Shown piece by piece: positions 33,355-42,180 of a stretch of DNA of 64,000 nt. Origin of the DNA: Nitrospirillum sp034427435 (GTDB taxonomy: Bacteria > Pseudomonadota > Alphaproteobacteria > Azospirillales > Azospirillaceae); NCBI RefSeq assembly GCF_034427435.1, contig NZ_JAXQNP010000001.1, positions 186,001 through 250,000 of the forward strand, written 5' to 3'. Position 1 is the first letter of the stretch, and each line of letters begins with the position of its first letter. Under the pieces are notes generated by a model that ran no database searches, had not been told where the DNA came from, and was given only the letters and a program-made list of their open reading frames with translations. The position numbers were made by a program, and so were the translations under genes.

Positions 33355-36264
33355 GTGCTGAACACCGCTTGCGGAACGGTGGGGGAGGGGGCTTTGGCGG
33401 GACGGGGTGTCAGTCGGCGTCAAATGCTGAAGGCGGGCGCCGCCGCGGTCGTCTCCACGGTGACCCCTGTTCCTGTCATGGGGGCTGGCCTGTCACCGTT
33501 GCCGCGCCCTGGGGCGACAGCCCCGGCTTCTGCGCGCCAGGTGCTGCTGCTGGACCAGGGCTGGCGCTTTTTCGAGGGCGACATTCCGTTCCCGGACATC
33601 CTGGGCCAGGATGAGTCCTACGACAACGCCAAGGCGGGCAAGGCCTGGGGGGCGGCGGCCCCCGAGTTCGATGATTCCGACTGGGCCGCTGTCCAGGTGC
33701 CCCATGACTTCGTCAGCTTCCAGCCCATCCAGCCGGACGCCAACCGGGCCCAGGGCTACCGCCGGCGGGGCATCGCCTGGTACCGCACCGCCCTGCGCTT
33801 AGACCCGGCCGACCAGGGCCGCCATATCGAATTGCAGATCGACGGCATCGCCACCCACGCCACCCTCTGGTTCAACGGCACCGTGGTCGAGCGGAACTGG
33901 AGCGGTTACAACGGCATCACCATCGACCTGACGCCCTTCGCCACCTTCGGCGACGACCTGAACACCCTGGCCATCCGGGTGGACGCCCACGCCATGGAAG
34001 GGTGGTGGTATGAGGGCGGCGGCCTCTATCGCCCCGTCCGCATTGTAAAGCGCGACCCGGTCCACATCGTGACCGACGGCGTCTACGCCCACCCGGTGCC
34101 GCAGGGGGACGGCTGGGTGCTGCCGGTGGAGGTTACCGCCTACAACGCCGGCAAGACCGCCGCCGCCATGACCGTGGTCAGCACGCTGGAGGATGCGGAG
34201 GGCCGGGTGGTGGCCAGCGGCCAGGCGCCCGTGTCCGTGCCCGCCCTGGACCAGGGCGTCGCCCGCCTGGACTTGGCCGTGGCCAGCCCCCGGCTATGGA
34301 GCGTGGAGGCGCCCACCCTTTACCGCGTCCAGACCCGCCTGATGGCGGGGGACCGGTGCGTGGACGCGGTCACCACCCGGTGCGGGTTCCGCACCACGCG
34401 CTTCGACAAGGACAAAGGTTTCTTCCTCAACGGCCGGCCGCTGAAGATCAAGGGCGTGTGCGTACACCAGGACCATGCGGGCGTGGGCACCGCCATCCCG
34501 GATGGGGTGTGGGACTATCGCATCCGTCGGCTGAAGGATCTGGGCTGCAACGCCATCCGCTGCACCCACAACGCCCCCTCCGCCGTGGTGCTGGATCTGT
34601 GCGACCGGTACGGCCTGCTGGTGATGGATGAGAACCGGCAGTTCAACCCGTCGCCCGACACGCTGGCCCAACTGCAATGGATGGTGCGGCGGGATCGCAA
34701 CCACCCATCGGTCATCCTGTGGTCGGTGTTCAATGAGGAGCCGATGCAGGGTTCCGCCGCCGGTTATGAGATGGTGCGGCGCATGGCCCACGCGGTGAAG
34801 GCGCTGGACGCCACCCGCCCGGTGACAGCGGCCATGAACGGCGGCCTGTTCACCCCCGTCAACGTGTCCCAGGCGGTGGACGTGGTAGGCTTCAACTACC
34901 AGCAGGACAAGTACGACGCCTTCCACGCCGCCCATCCCGACCTGGCGCTGATGTCCTCCGAAGACACCAGCGCGTTCAGCACCCGCGGCGCCTATGAGAC
35001 GGACAAGGACAGCCGCACCATCGCCGCCTACGACGACCCGGTGACAGGCTGGAACACCCATCGCGCCGCCTGGAAGGCCATCGCGACACGCGACTTCATC
35101 GCCGGCGGCTTCGTCTGGACGGGCTTCGATTATCACGGGGAGCCATCGCCCTGGGGCTGGCCGTCCAACTCCTCCTTCTATGGCATCATGGACCTGTGCG
35201 GCTTCGCCAAGGCGGCCTTCCCCATCCACCAGGCCCAATGGGTGACGGACCGGCCCGTGCTGGCGCTGGTGCCCCACTGGACCTGGCCTGGGCGGGAGGG
35301 GCAGCCCATCAAGGTGATGGCCTGCGCCAACATGGCGGAGGTGGAGCTGTTCCTGAACGGCCGCTCCCTGGGCCGCCAAGCGGTCGATCCCTATGAGATG
35401 AACCACTGGATGGTCCCCTACGCCCCCGGCCGGCTCGAGGCGGTGGGCTATGCCGGGGGCACGGTCACGGCCCGGACCCAGGTGGAGACGACCGGGCCCG
35501 CCGTGGCCCTGCGGCTGACGCCGGACCGCGACCGGATGTGGGGCGATGGCCTGGACGCGCAGCCGTTCTCGGTCGAGGCCATCGACGCCCAGGGACGGCC
35601 GGTGCCCGTGGCCCAGGATCTCATCACCTTCGCGGTCGAGGGCGGCGACATCATCGGCCTGGGCAATGGTGATCCCAACAGCGCCGCACCGGAGAAGGGG
35701 AACCGCCGCGCCCTCTTCAACGGTCTGGCGCAGCTGATCGTGCAGGCGCGGACCGGTGCGCCCGCCCTGACGCTGACCGCCACGGCCGCCGGCCTGAAGC
35801 CCGCCCGCGCCCGTGTCGCGGTTGATGCCGCCCCTCCGCCGGCACGGCAGGCGACAACGGGGTCCGACCTGATCCTGGACACTTGGTATGCCGCACCCGT
35901 GGCGGCGACCCTGGACGCGGCGTTGGCGTATCGGCAGGCGGATCCCACGGCCTGGGACGATTTCGGCACGCGATGGGCCCACGACCCCCAGGCGACCGAC
36001 GGCTACACCCTATGCTCCGTGCGCTTCACGCCCCACGCCAAGGTCGGGCGCCAGGGCGGGCGCGTGGTGTTTATCAGCCTGGTCGGCGTTTGCGACATTT
36101 ACGAAGGCGGCCGCCTGCTGGGCCGCAAGACCACGCCCGCCCCGGGCCGGGTGGAGGTCGCGCTGACCCCCGGCGCCGGCCAGCGGCGCCTGGATGTCCT
36201 GTTCCAGACCCCCGCCGGTGCCGCGTTCGGCTTCGACCACAACGTCGTCGTGCGCCAGGCCTGA
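33355..36264 (+). CDS. Tat-exported glycoside hydrolase family 2 (beta-galactosidase-like)
   Basis: 969 residues as read from GTG 33355. TTG 33394, with GGAGG five bases upstream, is the likelier start and places the Tat motif SRRQMLKAGAAAVVS near the N terminus. GH2 order: jelly-roll sugar-binding domain (GWRFFEGD, then ATLWFNGTVV), immunoglobulin-like domain, TIM barrel with IKGVCVHQDHAGVG, CNAIRCTHN and acid/base Glu in WSVFNEEP (about 456-463), and probable nucleophile Glu in MSSEDTSAF (about 535). DUF4982/Ig-like C-terminal domains follow, plus a last beta domain (about 840-969). Beta-galactosidase, beta-glucuronidase or beta-mannosidase activity cannot be separated by eye. An IolR-type box lies upstream. 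Confidence 0.88.
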   Translation: MLNTACGTVGEGALAGRGVSRRQMLKAGAAAVVSTVTPVPVMGAGLSPLPRPGATAPASARQVLLLDQGWRFFEGDIPFPDILGQDESYDNAKAGKAWGAAAPEFDDSDWAAVQVPHDFVSFQPIQPDANRAQGYRRRGIAWYRTALRLDPADQGRHIELQIDGIATHATLWFNGTVVERNWSGYNGITIDLTPFATFGDDLNTLAIRVDAHAMEGWWYEGGGLYRPVRIVKRDPVHIVTDGVYAHPVPQGDGWVLPVEVTAYNAGKTAAAMTVVSTLEDAEGRVVASGQAPVSVPALDQGVARLDLAVASPRLWSVEAPTLYRVQTRLMAGDRCVDAVTTRCGFRTTRFDKDKGFFLNGRPLKIKGVCVHQDHAGVGTAIPDGVWDYRIRRLKDLGCNAIRCTHNAPSAVVLDLCDRYGLLVMDENRQFNPSPDTLAQLQWMVRRDRNHPSVILWSVFNEEPMQGSAAGYEMVRRMAHAVKALDATRPVTAAMNGGLFTPVNVSQAVDVVGFNYQQDKYDAFHAAHPDLALMSSEDTSAFSTRGAYETDKDSRTIAAYDDPVTGWNTHRAAWKAIATRDFIAGGFVWTGFDYHGEPSPWGWPSNSSFYGIMDLCGFAKAAFPIHQAQWVTDRPVLALVPHWTWPGREGQPIKVMACANMAEVELFLNGRSLGRQAVDPYEMNHWMVPYAPGRLEAVGYAGGTVTARTQVETTGPAVALRLTPDRDRMWGDGLDAQPFSVEAIDAQGRPVPVAQDLITFAVEGGDIIGLGNGDPNSAAPEKGNRRALFNGLAQLIVQARTGAPALTLTATAAGLKPARARVAVDAAPPPARQATTGSDLILDTWYAAPVAATLDAALAYRQADPTAWDDFGTRWAHDPQATDGYTLCSVRFTPHAKVGRQGGRVVFISLVGVCDIYEGGRLLGRKTTPAPGRVEVALTPGAGQRRLDVLFQTPAGAAFGFDHNVVVRQA

Positions 36265-36488
36265 GCGACGTCGAGTTCGGATTTGTCGGCCGGTGGAGCC
36301 TGAGTTTTGCGTATATTGGGGTGACGACATAGACCGGGCAGAAATATGCGCCAAGCGGACGAACCGAGAACATCACGCCGCAACGGCCATAAGGGGCCCT
36401 TTGAGCAGGCGGAACCCATCGCCATCAAGCTGGGGTGTCTCAGTCCCGACGCATTGCCCCGGGTTGCTTAAAAAGTTCGCATTAGCGG

Positions 36489-38633
36489 CTAAAATGCGAC
36501 CCTAAGGGTGAACCGGGCGGAGCGCGGCTCCACCGGGTGGAAGTGGATGTCATTGACCGGCGCCGCTTCCCCCGGCAGCTGCGAGGGGTAGTAGTAGTCA
36601 ATCTGGTGGGCGTGACGGTCCAGCAGGTTGAACACGTCCACCTGCAGACTGACGGCGTCGGTCAGTTTGTAGCCCACGCGGGCGTTCACCAGGCTCGTGG
36701 CGGGCGACCAGACGCTGCCATCCTCCAGCAACGGCCGGGGTCCGAAATAGCGGAACTGCAACCCCGCCTCCAGACCCGAGGCCCACGGCCCCAGGGCCCC
36801 CAGGTCGGTGATGGTGACACCCACCGATGCGTTGATCTTGGAAGCGCCGGGGATGAAGTCGCCCGGGTGGCCATCGATCACGTCGGCCTCGCCCGTGTCG
36901 CGGCTGGTGAACCGTGCCCGCGACAGGGCGAAGTCGGCATCGATGATCAGCCAGGGGAATGGGGTGTAGAAGGTACCGATCTCCATCCCCTGCCGCCGGC
37001 TGGGCCGGCCGGCGGAGGTTTGGCCGGCGTCGCCGCTGAAGGTCAGCTCGGAATCGATGTCCAGCACGAACAGGCTGAGCGTGGCCTGGAGATGAGGTAT
37101 CAGGCCGGTGCGCAGGCCCACCTCATACCCAGTGGCGGGGGTCATCAGCGGCGTCTTGTTCTGCGTGGTGATGGCGCCGGACAGGATGGTGCCCAGCGCG
37201 TCCACCTTGGTGACGGCCCCCCGCACGTCGTTGCTGTGAAAGCCCCGACCGATGCTGCCGTAGAACTCCGTTTCATCCCAGGGCCCCAGGATAACGTTCA
37301 GCTTGGGGCTCAGCAGCCCCTTGGACGCCGTGCCGGAGTTGGCCGTATCGCTGCTGCTGTCGTCGCCATAGAACACATCCTGCCGCAACCCGGCCACAGT
37401 GCGCAGCTTGTCCGCCCACTGGGTACGGTTCTCGAGGTAGAGGCCGCCGCTGGCCTCCACCACGTCATCGGCTCGCACCAGGAAGCGTTCCACCCGCTCC
37501 GTCGTGCGGGCCAGCACCAGGTTGATGTCGTCCACCCGGGTCTGGAAGCCCACCGTGTTCTGTCCATCCAGGCCGAACCAGTTGGCATAGCGGGTGTAGC
37601 CGACCTCCCCGCCATAGATGTGGCGGTGGTCCTTCTGTTCGAACTGGTCGTTGACGGGTGCGGGGAAGTCGATGGAATAGTCGAAGTCATTGAACAGCGT
37701 CATGTCATAGCCGATGACATAGGCGCTGGCCTTGATCTGCCGGTCGCCGTCAGTGTCGGCGTAGCGGCCGGATACGCTCCAGCGTGAGGAGCTGCCCCCA
37801 TCGGTGGGGTCGATGGCGTCGTAGAGGCCGATCAGCCCCTCCTCCACGGCGCGTTCGGGGATCTGGTTGGTGGCGTGGAAATGGTCGCTCATGCCCATGG
37901 CGGTGACGGCCCAGCCGTTATCGGCGCTGCCCTGGCTGTAGCGCAGGACGCCGTTCACCTTGTGGAAGTTGTCGGGGATGGTCCACGGCCCATCGACATG
38001 GGTGTATTCCCCCGCCACCAGCAGGGTGCCGCCGGCCACCTGCCGGGATGCTGCGGCCATGGCGCGCTGGTCGCCCAGCGTGCCGGCACTGACGCTGGCC
38101 AGGTCATGGTCCAGACTGTCCAGATAGTCGATATGCACTGTACCGGCGGTGGCGAAGTCTCCGTCCGCCGCCGTGTAGGTGCCCTTGCCGTAGCGCAGGT
38201 CGGCCGCCAGCTCCGGGATGAAGAAATTGAGGTCGGCATAGCCCTGGCCGTGGGCGTGGGTGCGCATGTTGACCGGCATGCCATCCACGCTGATAGCGAT
38301 GTCTGTGCCGTGGTCCAGGTTGAAGCCGCGCAGGAAGTATTGGTTGGCCTTCCCCTCGCCGCTGTGCTGGGTGACGATCAGGCTTGGCACCGTTTCCAGC
38401 AGTTCGCCCACGCGATAGGCGGGCCGCAGATCCAACTGTTCCTTCAGCACCGTGCCCTGGCTGGCTGTGTCGGCGCTGCCGATCAGGCCCTGGGGGCGCA
38501 GGCCGATGACGTCGATGACCGAGGTGCCGGCGTCCTGCGTGGGCACACCAGCCCCGGCCGCACCTGAAAAAAACAGTCCCGTCAGTGCCGTGCCGGCCAG
38601 CAGCCGGCGCCGCGCCCTTGCCCCATACCCCAT
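36489..38633 (-). CDS. TonB-dependent receptor, probably for nickel
   Basis: About 714 residues from ATG 38633; an in-frame extension to 38762 lacks a signal-peptide shape. The signal peptide begins MGYGARARRRLLAGTALTG, with TonB-box-like SVIDVIGLRPQ. Plug: VGELLETVPSLIVTQHSGEG, then FLRGFNLDHGTDIAISVDGM. The barrel ends RFTLRVAF. The plug and extracellular parts are His-rich (MRTHAHGQG, DHFHATNQ, DRHAHQID), unlike siderophore receptors and suited to metal binding. The gene is divergent from nikR with a NikR-type operator between them, so a nickel-complex receptor is the best inference. Confidence 0.88.
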   Translation of the reverse strand: MGYGARARRRLLAGTALTGLFFSGAAGAGVPTQDAGTSVIDVIGLRPQGLIGSADTASQGTVLKEQLDLRPAYRVGELLETVPSLIVTQHSGEGKANQYFLRGFNLDHGTDIAISVDGMPVNMRTHAHGQGYADLNFFIPELAADLRYGKGTYTAADGDFATAGTVHIDYLDSLDHDLASVSAGTLGDQRAMAAASRQVAGGTLLVAGEYTHVDGPWTIPDNFHKVNGVLRYSQGSADNGWAVTAMGMSDHFHATNQIPERAVEEGLIGLYDAIDPTDGGSSSRWSVSGRYADTDGDRQIKASAYVIGYDMTLFNDFDYSIDFPAPVNDQFEQKDHRHIYGGEVGYTRYANWFGLDGQNTVGFQTRVDDINLVLARTTERVERFLVRADDVVEASGGLYLENRTQWADKLRTVAGLRQDVFYGDDSSSDTANSGTASKGLLSPKLNVILGPWDETEFYGSIGRGFHSNDVRGAVTKVDALGTILSGAITTQNKTPLMTPATGYEVGLRTGLIPHLQATLSLFVLDIDSELTFSGDAGQTSAGRPSRRQGMEIGTFYTPFPWLIIDADFALSRARFTSRDTGEADVIDGHPGDFIPGASKINASVGVTITDLGALGPWASGLEAGLQFRYFGPRPLLEDGSVWSPATSLVNARVGYKLTDAVSLQVDVFNLLDRHAHQIDYYYPSQLPGEAAPVNDIHFHPVEPRSARFTLRVAF

Positions 38634-38708
38634 TTGCCAATACCCCCCGTTCCCGCCATCATCCCGGCTGTAGCCGGCGGTTAGGCTTATGGACCCTAGC
38701 TTAGGCGT

Positions 38709-38736
38709 GTATGCTGTTTCTTGAGATACGTCATAC
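38709..38736. promoter_or_regulatory. NikR operator between TonB receptor and nikR
   Basis: GTATGC-N16-TCATAC at 38709-38736. The E. coli NikR operator is GTATGA-N16-TCATAC; spacing is identical and one base differs. It lies 41 bases before the nikR start (38777) and 76 bases before the divergent receptor start (38633), so one site could control both. This gives direct sequence support for nickel regulation of the receptor. Confidence 0.82.
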
Positions 38737-38776
38737 ATACACCAAAAGCTGGGTTGGCGCATGTTTGGGGGACTTC

Positions 38777-39253
38777 ATGCAACGTGTGACGATCAGCGTT
38801 TCCGATGAGTTCGCGGCGGAACTGGAGGCTTTCATGGCCCGCTACGGTTATGACAACCGGTCGGAGGCGTTGCGCGACCTGGCACGGACAGGCCTGGGCC
38901 AGACAGCGGTGGCGGCCAGCGAGGACGCCAGCGGCCATTGCTATGCCACACTGGCCTATGTCTACGACCACCACACCCGTGATATCCCCCGGCGCCTGAC
39001 AGAGACGTACCATGGCCGCCACGACCTGACGGTCGCCAACCTGCATGTGCACCTGGACCACGACCATTGCCTGGAGGTAGCCGTACTACGCGGTGCCACG
39101 GCGGAGGTCCGCGGCTTCGCCCAGGCCATCATCGCGGAACGCGGCGTGCGCCACGGCCACGTCACTTATGTGCCGGTAGATATCGGCAACGAAACTCACG
39201 TTCATGGCCTATCGGGCGCTCAACCGCATACGCATGTTCGCCCAAGAGGTTGA
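38777..39253 (+). CDS. nikR: Nickel-responsive repressor NikR
   Basis: 158 residues from ATG 38777. Ribbon-helix-helix DNA-binding domain (MQRVTISVSDEFAAELEAFM, about 1-50) and ACT-like nickel domain with the ligand set HDLTVANLHVHLDHDHCLEV, where the H-x-H and Cys correspond to His87, His89 and Cys95 of E. coli NikR; His76 is in YDHHTRD or YHGRHD. Represses nickel uptake genes when nickel is sufficient. No nik ABC transporter is present in the window; the only obvious target is the divergent TonB receptor. The C terminus is slightly longer and His-rich (HVHGLSGAQPHTHVRPRG). Confidence 0.95.
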   Translation: MQRVTISVSDEFAAELEAFMARYGYDNRSEALRDLARTGLGQTAVAASEDASGHCYATLAYVYDHHTRDIPRRLTETYHGRHDLTVANLHVHLDHDHCLEVAVLRGATAEVRGFAQAIIAERGVRHGHVTYVPVDIGNETHVHGLSGAQPHTHVRPRG

Positions 39254-39405
39254 AGGCTTCTTGAAGAGGAGCCTCACCGCGTTTATGCAGAAACGAATTG
39301 CCTTTCAGTGTCATTCCGCAATACGATTTTGAATTATTTCCCAAGCGGGCCTGTGTTGTACGGCGGCCTTTCAAAAACGGTCGTTATGTAATCGAGGAGA
39401 ACACC

Positions 39406-39669
39406 ATGAACCTCGCGGTGGATGCGGACACGGAGCGTTTTGCCCTCCGGCTGGCCAGGCTGCGCGGGGTTTCGGTGGAGCAGGCGGTGGGCGCCGCGGT
39501 GCGAGCCGAGTTGGCCCGTGCCGAACGGGCGACCAACGATACGCTGACTTCGGAGCAACGGGCCAAGGTGGAACAGACGATGGCGATGGTCGCGGGTCTA
39601 CCGCGTCTGTCGGACGCCGGTGAGGACCCGTCTTCATTCTTATATGATGAACACGGCTTGCCCCGCTGA
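39406..39669 (+). CDS. vapB: VapB-type antitoxin (Rv0623/PSK family)
   Basis: 87 residues. N-terminal MNLAVDADTERFALRLARL and then GVSVEQAVGAAVRAELARAE form the DNA-binding part typical of the Rv0623-like antitoxin family. The C-terminal FLYDEHGLPR is the toxin-binding tail often ending such proteins. GAGGAGA lies just before ATG 39406. It lies 14 bases before the PIN-domain toxin gene. VapB neutralises VapC and represses the operon. Confidence 0.85.
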   Translation: MNLAVDADTERFALRLARLRGVSVEQAVGAAVRAELARAERATNDTLTSEQRAKVEQTMAMVAGLPRLSDAGEDPSSFLYDEHGLPR

Positions 39670-39683
39670 GCCCCCGCCGAGCC

Positions 39684-40076
39684 ATGGTCATCGACACCTC
39701 GGCGATTATCGCCATCCTGAATGCCGAGCCCGAAGCGCGGACCTTCGTCACCAAGATGGCGGCGGCGAGTGTCTGCCGGCTTTCCGCCGCCACCTTCATC
39801 GAAGCCGGCCTGATCACGCGCCGCGACCCTACCGGCGCGTGCCGGCGAGCACTGGACCAGTTGATCCTGGACTACGCGATCCGGATCGAGCCTGTCAGCG
39901 AACGACAGGCCCGGATGGCGCTTGAAGCCCTCGACCGGTTTGGCAAGGGAACCGGCCACCCCGCCAGCCTGAACTATGGCGACGGGTTTTCCTATGCCTT
40001 GGCGATGGATACCGGCGAACCTTTGCTGTTCAAGGGTGAGGACTTTCCCGCGACGGACGTGGTGCCGGCATGCTGA
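39684..40076 (+). CDS. vapC: VapC-type toxin, PIN-domain ribonuclease
   Basis: 130 residues beginning MVIDTSAIIAIL, with the first acidic residue of the PIN active site (Asp4). Further acidic positions are Glu in FIEAGLI (about 39-40) and LNYGDGFSYALA (about 97-108, Asp). VapC toxins cut tRNA or rRNA. The start has no strong ribosome site and is probably coupled to vapB. The stop overlaps the next gene, a resolvase, by seven bases, an unusual link that suggests the module travels with a transposon. Confidence 0.9.
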   Translation: MVIDTSAIIAILNAEPEARTFVTKMAAASVCRLSAATFIEAGLITRRDPTGACRRALDQLILDYAIRIEPVSERQARMALEALDRFGKGTGHPASLNYGDGFSYALAMDTGEPLLFKGEDFPATDVVPAC

Positions 40077-40651
40077 TCGGCTACGCCCGGGTTTCCAAGG
40101 GCGACGACCAGGGCGACGCCCTGCAACTGCGGGCGCTCAAGGAAGCCGGCTGCGGCCGGATCTTCACCGAGGCGATATCCAGCGGCCGTTGGGACCGCCC
40201 TGAGCTTCACCGGCTCATCGACCAATTGCGTCCCGGCGATGTGGTGGTGGTGTGGAAACTCGACCGCCTATCCCGATCATTGAAGGACCTTTTGCACCTG
40301 ATCGACCGGATCACCCGGGCCGACGCGGGATTCCGCAGCTTGACCGAGGCGATCGAGACGACCAGCCCCGCCGGCCGAATGCTGATGCGCATGGTCACCT
40401 CCTTCGCGGATTTCGAGCGCGCCATGATTCAGGAACGCACCAGCGCCGGTCTGGCCACGGCCCGGGCGGAAGGACGTGTTGGCGGCCGGCGTAAGAAGCT
40501 CGATGCCGCCAAGCGGCGTGAGATCGCCGAGAGCGTGCTATCCGGCCGGAAGACCGGCGCCGAGATGGCCAGGCTCCATCACGTCAGCCAGCCGACGGTG
40601 TCGCGCATCGTCGCGGAATACCAGACGGCGTTAACAGCGGGCGGGGCATAG
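40070..40651 (+). CDS. Serine recombinase, Tn3-type resolvase
   Basis: 193 residues. Catalytic Ser9 in MLIGYARVS, KLDRLSRSLKDLL (about 63-75), the long helix RMLMRMVTSFADFERAMIQE (about 104-123), and a C-terminal helix-turn-helix (TGAEMARLHHVSQPTVSRIV). The ATG lies inside the vapC 3' end. A transposase remnant follows directly, so this is most simply the resolvase of a decayed Tn3-family element. No res site was identified; the 150-base gap before vapB is the most likely place. Confidence 0.9.
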   Translation: MLIGYARVSKGDDQGDALQLRALKEAGCGRIFTEAISSGRWDRPELHRLIDQLRPGDVVVVWKLDRLSRSLKDLLHLIDRITRADAGFRSLTEAIETTSPAGRMLMRMVTSFADFERAMIQERTSAGLATARAEGRVGGRRKKLDAAKRREIAESVLSGRKTGAEMARLHHVSQPTVSRIVAEYQTALTAGGA

Positions 40652-40790
40652 CGGACCATTCCGGCCGCCTTCCGCGACCAGGTGAGATGGTGCCGCGAGA
40701 GGTTCTGGCCTTCGCCGCCGACCAACTCGACCTTTCGCCTGACGTCCGTGAGCCGGCCCCCCGGTTCCGATGGGGAACGCGGGGAGCCGG
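40645..40790 (+). pseudogene. Truncated Tn3-family transposase N-terminal remnant
   Basis: In the frame through ATG 40687 the translation reads SGRLPRPGEMVPREVLAFAA and then DQLDL. This fits the conserved N-terminal segment of Tn3-type TnpA (GR-L-x-PGE-x-P-x-x-VLAFVAxQLG). It is followed by a weaker RFRWGTRGAGDGR that resembles the next W-x-GRT-x-RxH block. No start codon fits and the similarity ends near the GH4 gene stop at 40804, so only a fragment remains. Recognised by motif memory, not by search. Confidence 0.5.
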
Positions 40791-40803
40791 GGATGGACGC
40801 GGA

Positions 40804-42180
40804 TCAGCAATGGATGCAGCGGTCCAGCAGCTCATGCAGCAGCGGATCCGACGGCTCCCACTCGCCGATGGCGGGGTGAATCAGGAAGGCCATGCGCGCC
40901 GTCAGCCTGTCGGTGTTCATGGCCGACCGGATGGCCGCGCGCTCATAGGACTTCACCGACTGCACCAGGCCGTGGACTTCGTCCGGCAGGGGTTCCAGCG
41001 GTTCGGGGATGATGGCGTCGCGGCTGATCTGGCAGGGCGTCTCGATGATATCCCCGTCCGGCAGGTTGGGGATGGCGCCGTCGTTGCGGGTGTTGACGAT
41101 GATGCGCGCCGGCTTATCGCCGCACAGCGCCGTCATGACGTCCAGCGCGATGCGGTGATAGCCGCTGGCCACGCGGAAGGGATCCTCATCGAACGCCGCG
41201 TCCTTATCGAAGGCGGACCCCGCCGACGCCTCCAGCTTCATATAGGAACCGGAGCGGCGGTTGAGGTAGGCGGCATAGGCGGCGACCGCGCCCTCGCCGT
41301 CATCGGCGCCCAGCCGGTCCCTCAGGGTGGCGAACAGCTCGTGGTTCAACTGCTCCACCTCCGTGCCCCGGCTGCTGCCCTGGCGCTTCTGGTTTTCCAG
41401 CGCGCGGCGGCGGCTGTAGTAGAAGAACAGGTATTCCGTCGGGATCAGCCGCAGGGTGCGGATCATGGCGAAGTCGAACAGCGGGGCGGTGTAGAGCTGT
41501 GACAGGATGCTGTCGTCATCCAGAACCCTGTCGGTCACGTCCTCGCCGCGCAGCCGGATGCGGCGGACCCAGCCCAGATGGTTCAGGCCGACATAGTCGC
41601 ACACCACCTCGTCATGCCGCGCGCCCAGCGCCAGGGTGATGCGGTGCAGCAGTTCGGTGGGCGTGTCGCAGATGCCCACCACCCGCGCGCTGGTGTGGGT
41701 GCTGATGGCCTGGGTGATCAGGCCGGCGGGGTTGGTGAAGTTGACGATCCAGCCGTTGGGCGCCAGCCGCTCCACCACCCGCGCCTGCTCCAGCGCCACG
41801 GGCACGGTGCGCAGCGCCATGGCGGCCCCAGCCGGTCCCGTCGTTTCCTGGCCGGGATAGCCGTGCTTGATGGCCGCCAGCTCATCCGCCGCGCGCGAAG
41901 CGATGCCGCCGACGCGCACGCTGTTCAGGATGAAGTCCGCGCCCTCCACCGCGTCCTCAATGGAGGCGGTCTCGCGGATCTTCAGGCTGCCGCCTTCCTT
42001 GGCGACGACGGCGCGGCCCAGGGCGGCGATGACCTTCAGCCGCTCCTGGTCCGGGTCGTACAGCACCATTTCGCGGGCGCCCAGCGCCTCCGCCGCCTCG
42101 TTGATGCCGAAGATGACCAGCGGCGTGCGCACGCCGCCGCCGCCGATCATCGCGATCTTACGATCGGTAGGTCTGCTCAT
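40804..42180 (-). CDS. NAD-dependent GH4 glycosidase (6-phospho-beta-glucosidase-like)
   Basis: 458 residues from ATG 42180. Rossmann start KIAMIGGGGVRTPLV, GH4 metal/substrate motifs VNFTNPAGLIT, VGICDTPTELLHR and VGLNHLGWVR, and the EYLFFYYSRRR segment typical of the 6-phospho-beta-glucosidase branch. GH4 enzymes use NAD+ and a divalent metal with a redox-elimination mechanism. As sequenced, the upstream PfkB kinase frame runs into this gene without a stop. GGAG lies 8 bases before ATG 42180, so independent initiation is likely. Last gene of the minus-strand set with iolG. With no phosphotransferase system visible, the source of a phosphorylated substrate is unclear. Confidence 0.9.
   Translation of the reverse strand: MSRPTDRKIAMIGGGGVRTPLVIFGINEAAEALGAREMVLYDPDQERLKVIAALGRAVVAKEGGSLKIRETASIEDAVEGADFILNSVRVGGIASRAADELAAIKHGYPGQETTGPAGAAMALRTVPVALEQARVVERLAPNGWIVNFTNPAGLITQAISTHTSARVVGICDTPTELLHRITLALGARHDEVVCDYVGLNHLGWVRRIRLRGEDVTDRVLDDDSILSQLYTAPLFDFAMIRTLRLIPTEYLFFYYSRRRALENQKRQGSSRGTEVEQLNHELFATLRDRLGADDGEGAVAAYAAYLNRRSGSYMKLEASAGSAFDKDAAFDEDPFRVASGYHRIALDVMTALCGDKPARIIVNTRNDGAIPNLPDGDIIETPCQISRDAIIPEPLEPLPDEVHGLVQSVKSYERAAIRSAMNTDRLTARMAFLIHPAIGEWEPSDPLLHELLDRCIHC

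Noticed and set aside
36265..36488. Possible gene in the gap between GH2 and the nickel receptor
   Set aside because: Only short frames on both strands, no motif; nothing functional recognised besides the end of the two convergent genes.
39254..39405. res site for the resolvase before vapB
   Set aside because: Expected position, but I could not identify three inverted-repeat subsites with confidence.
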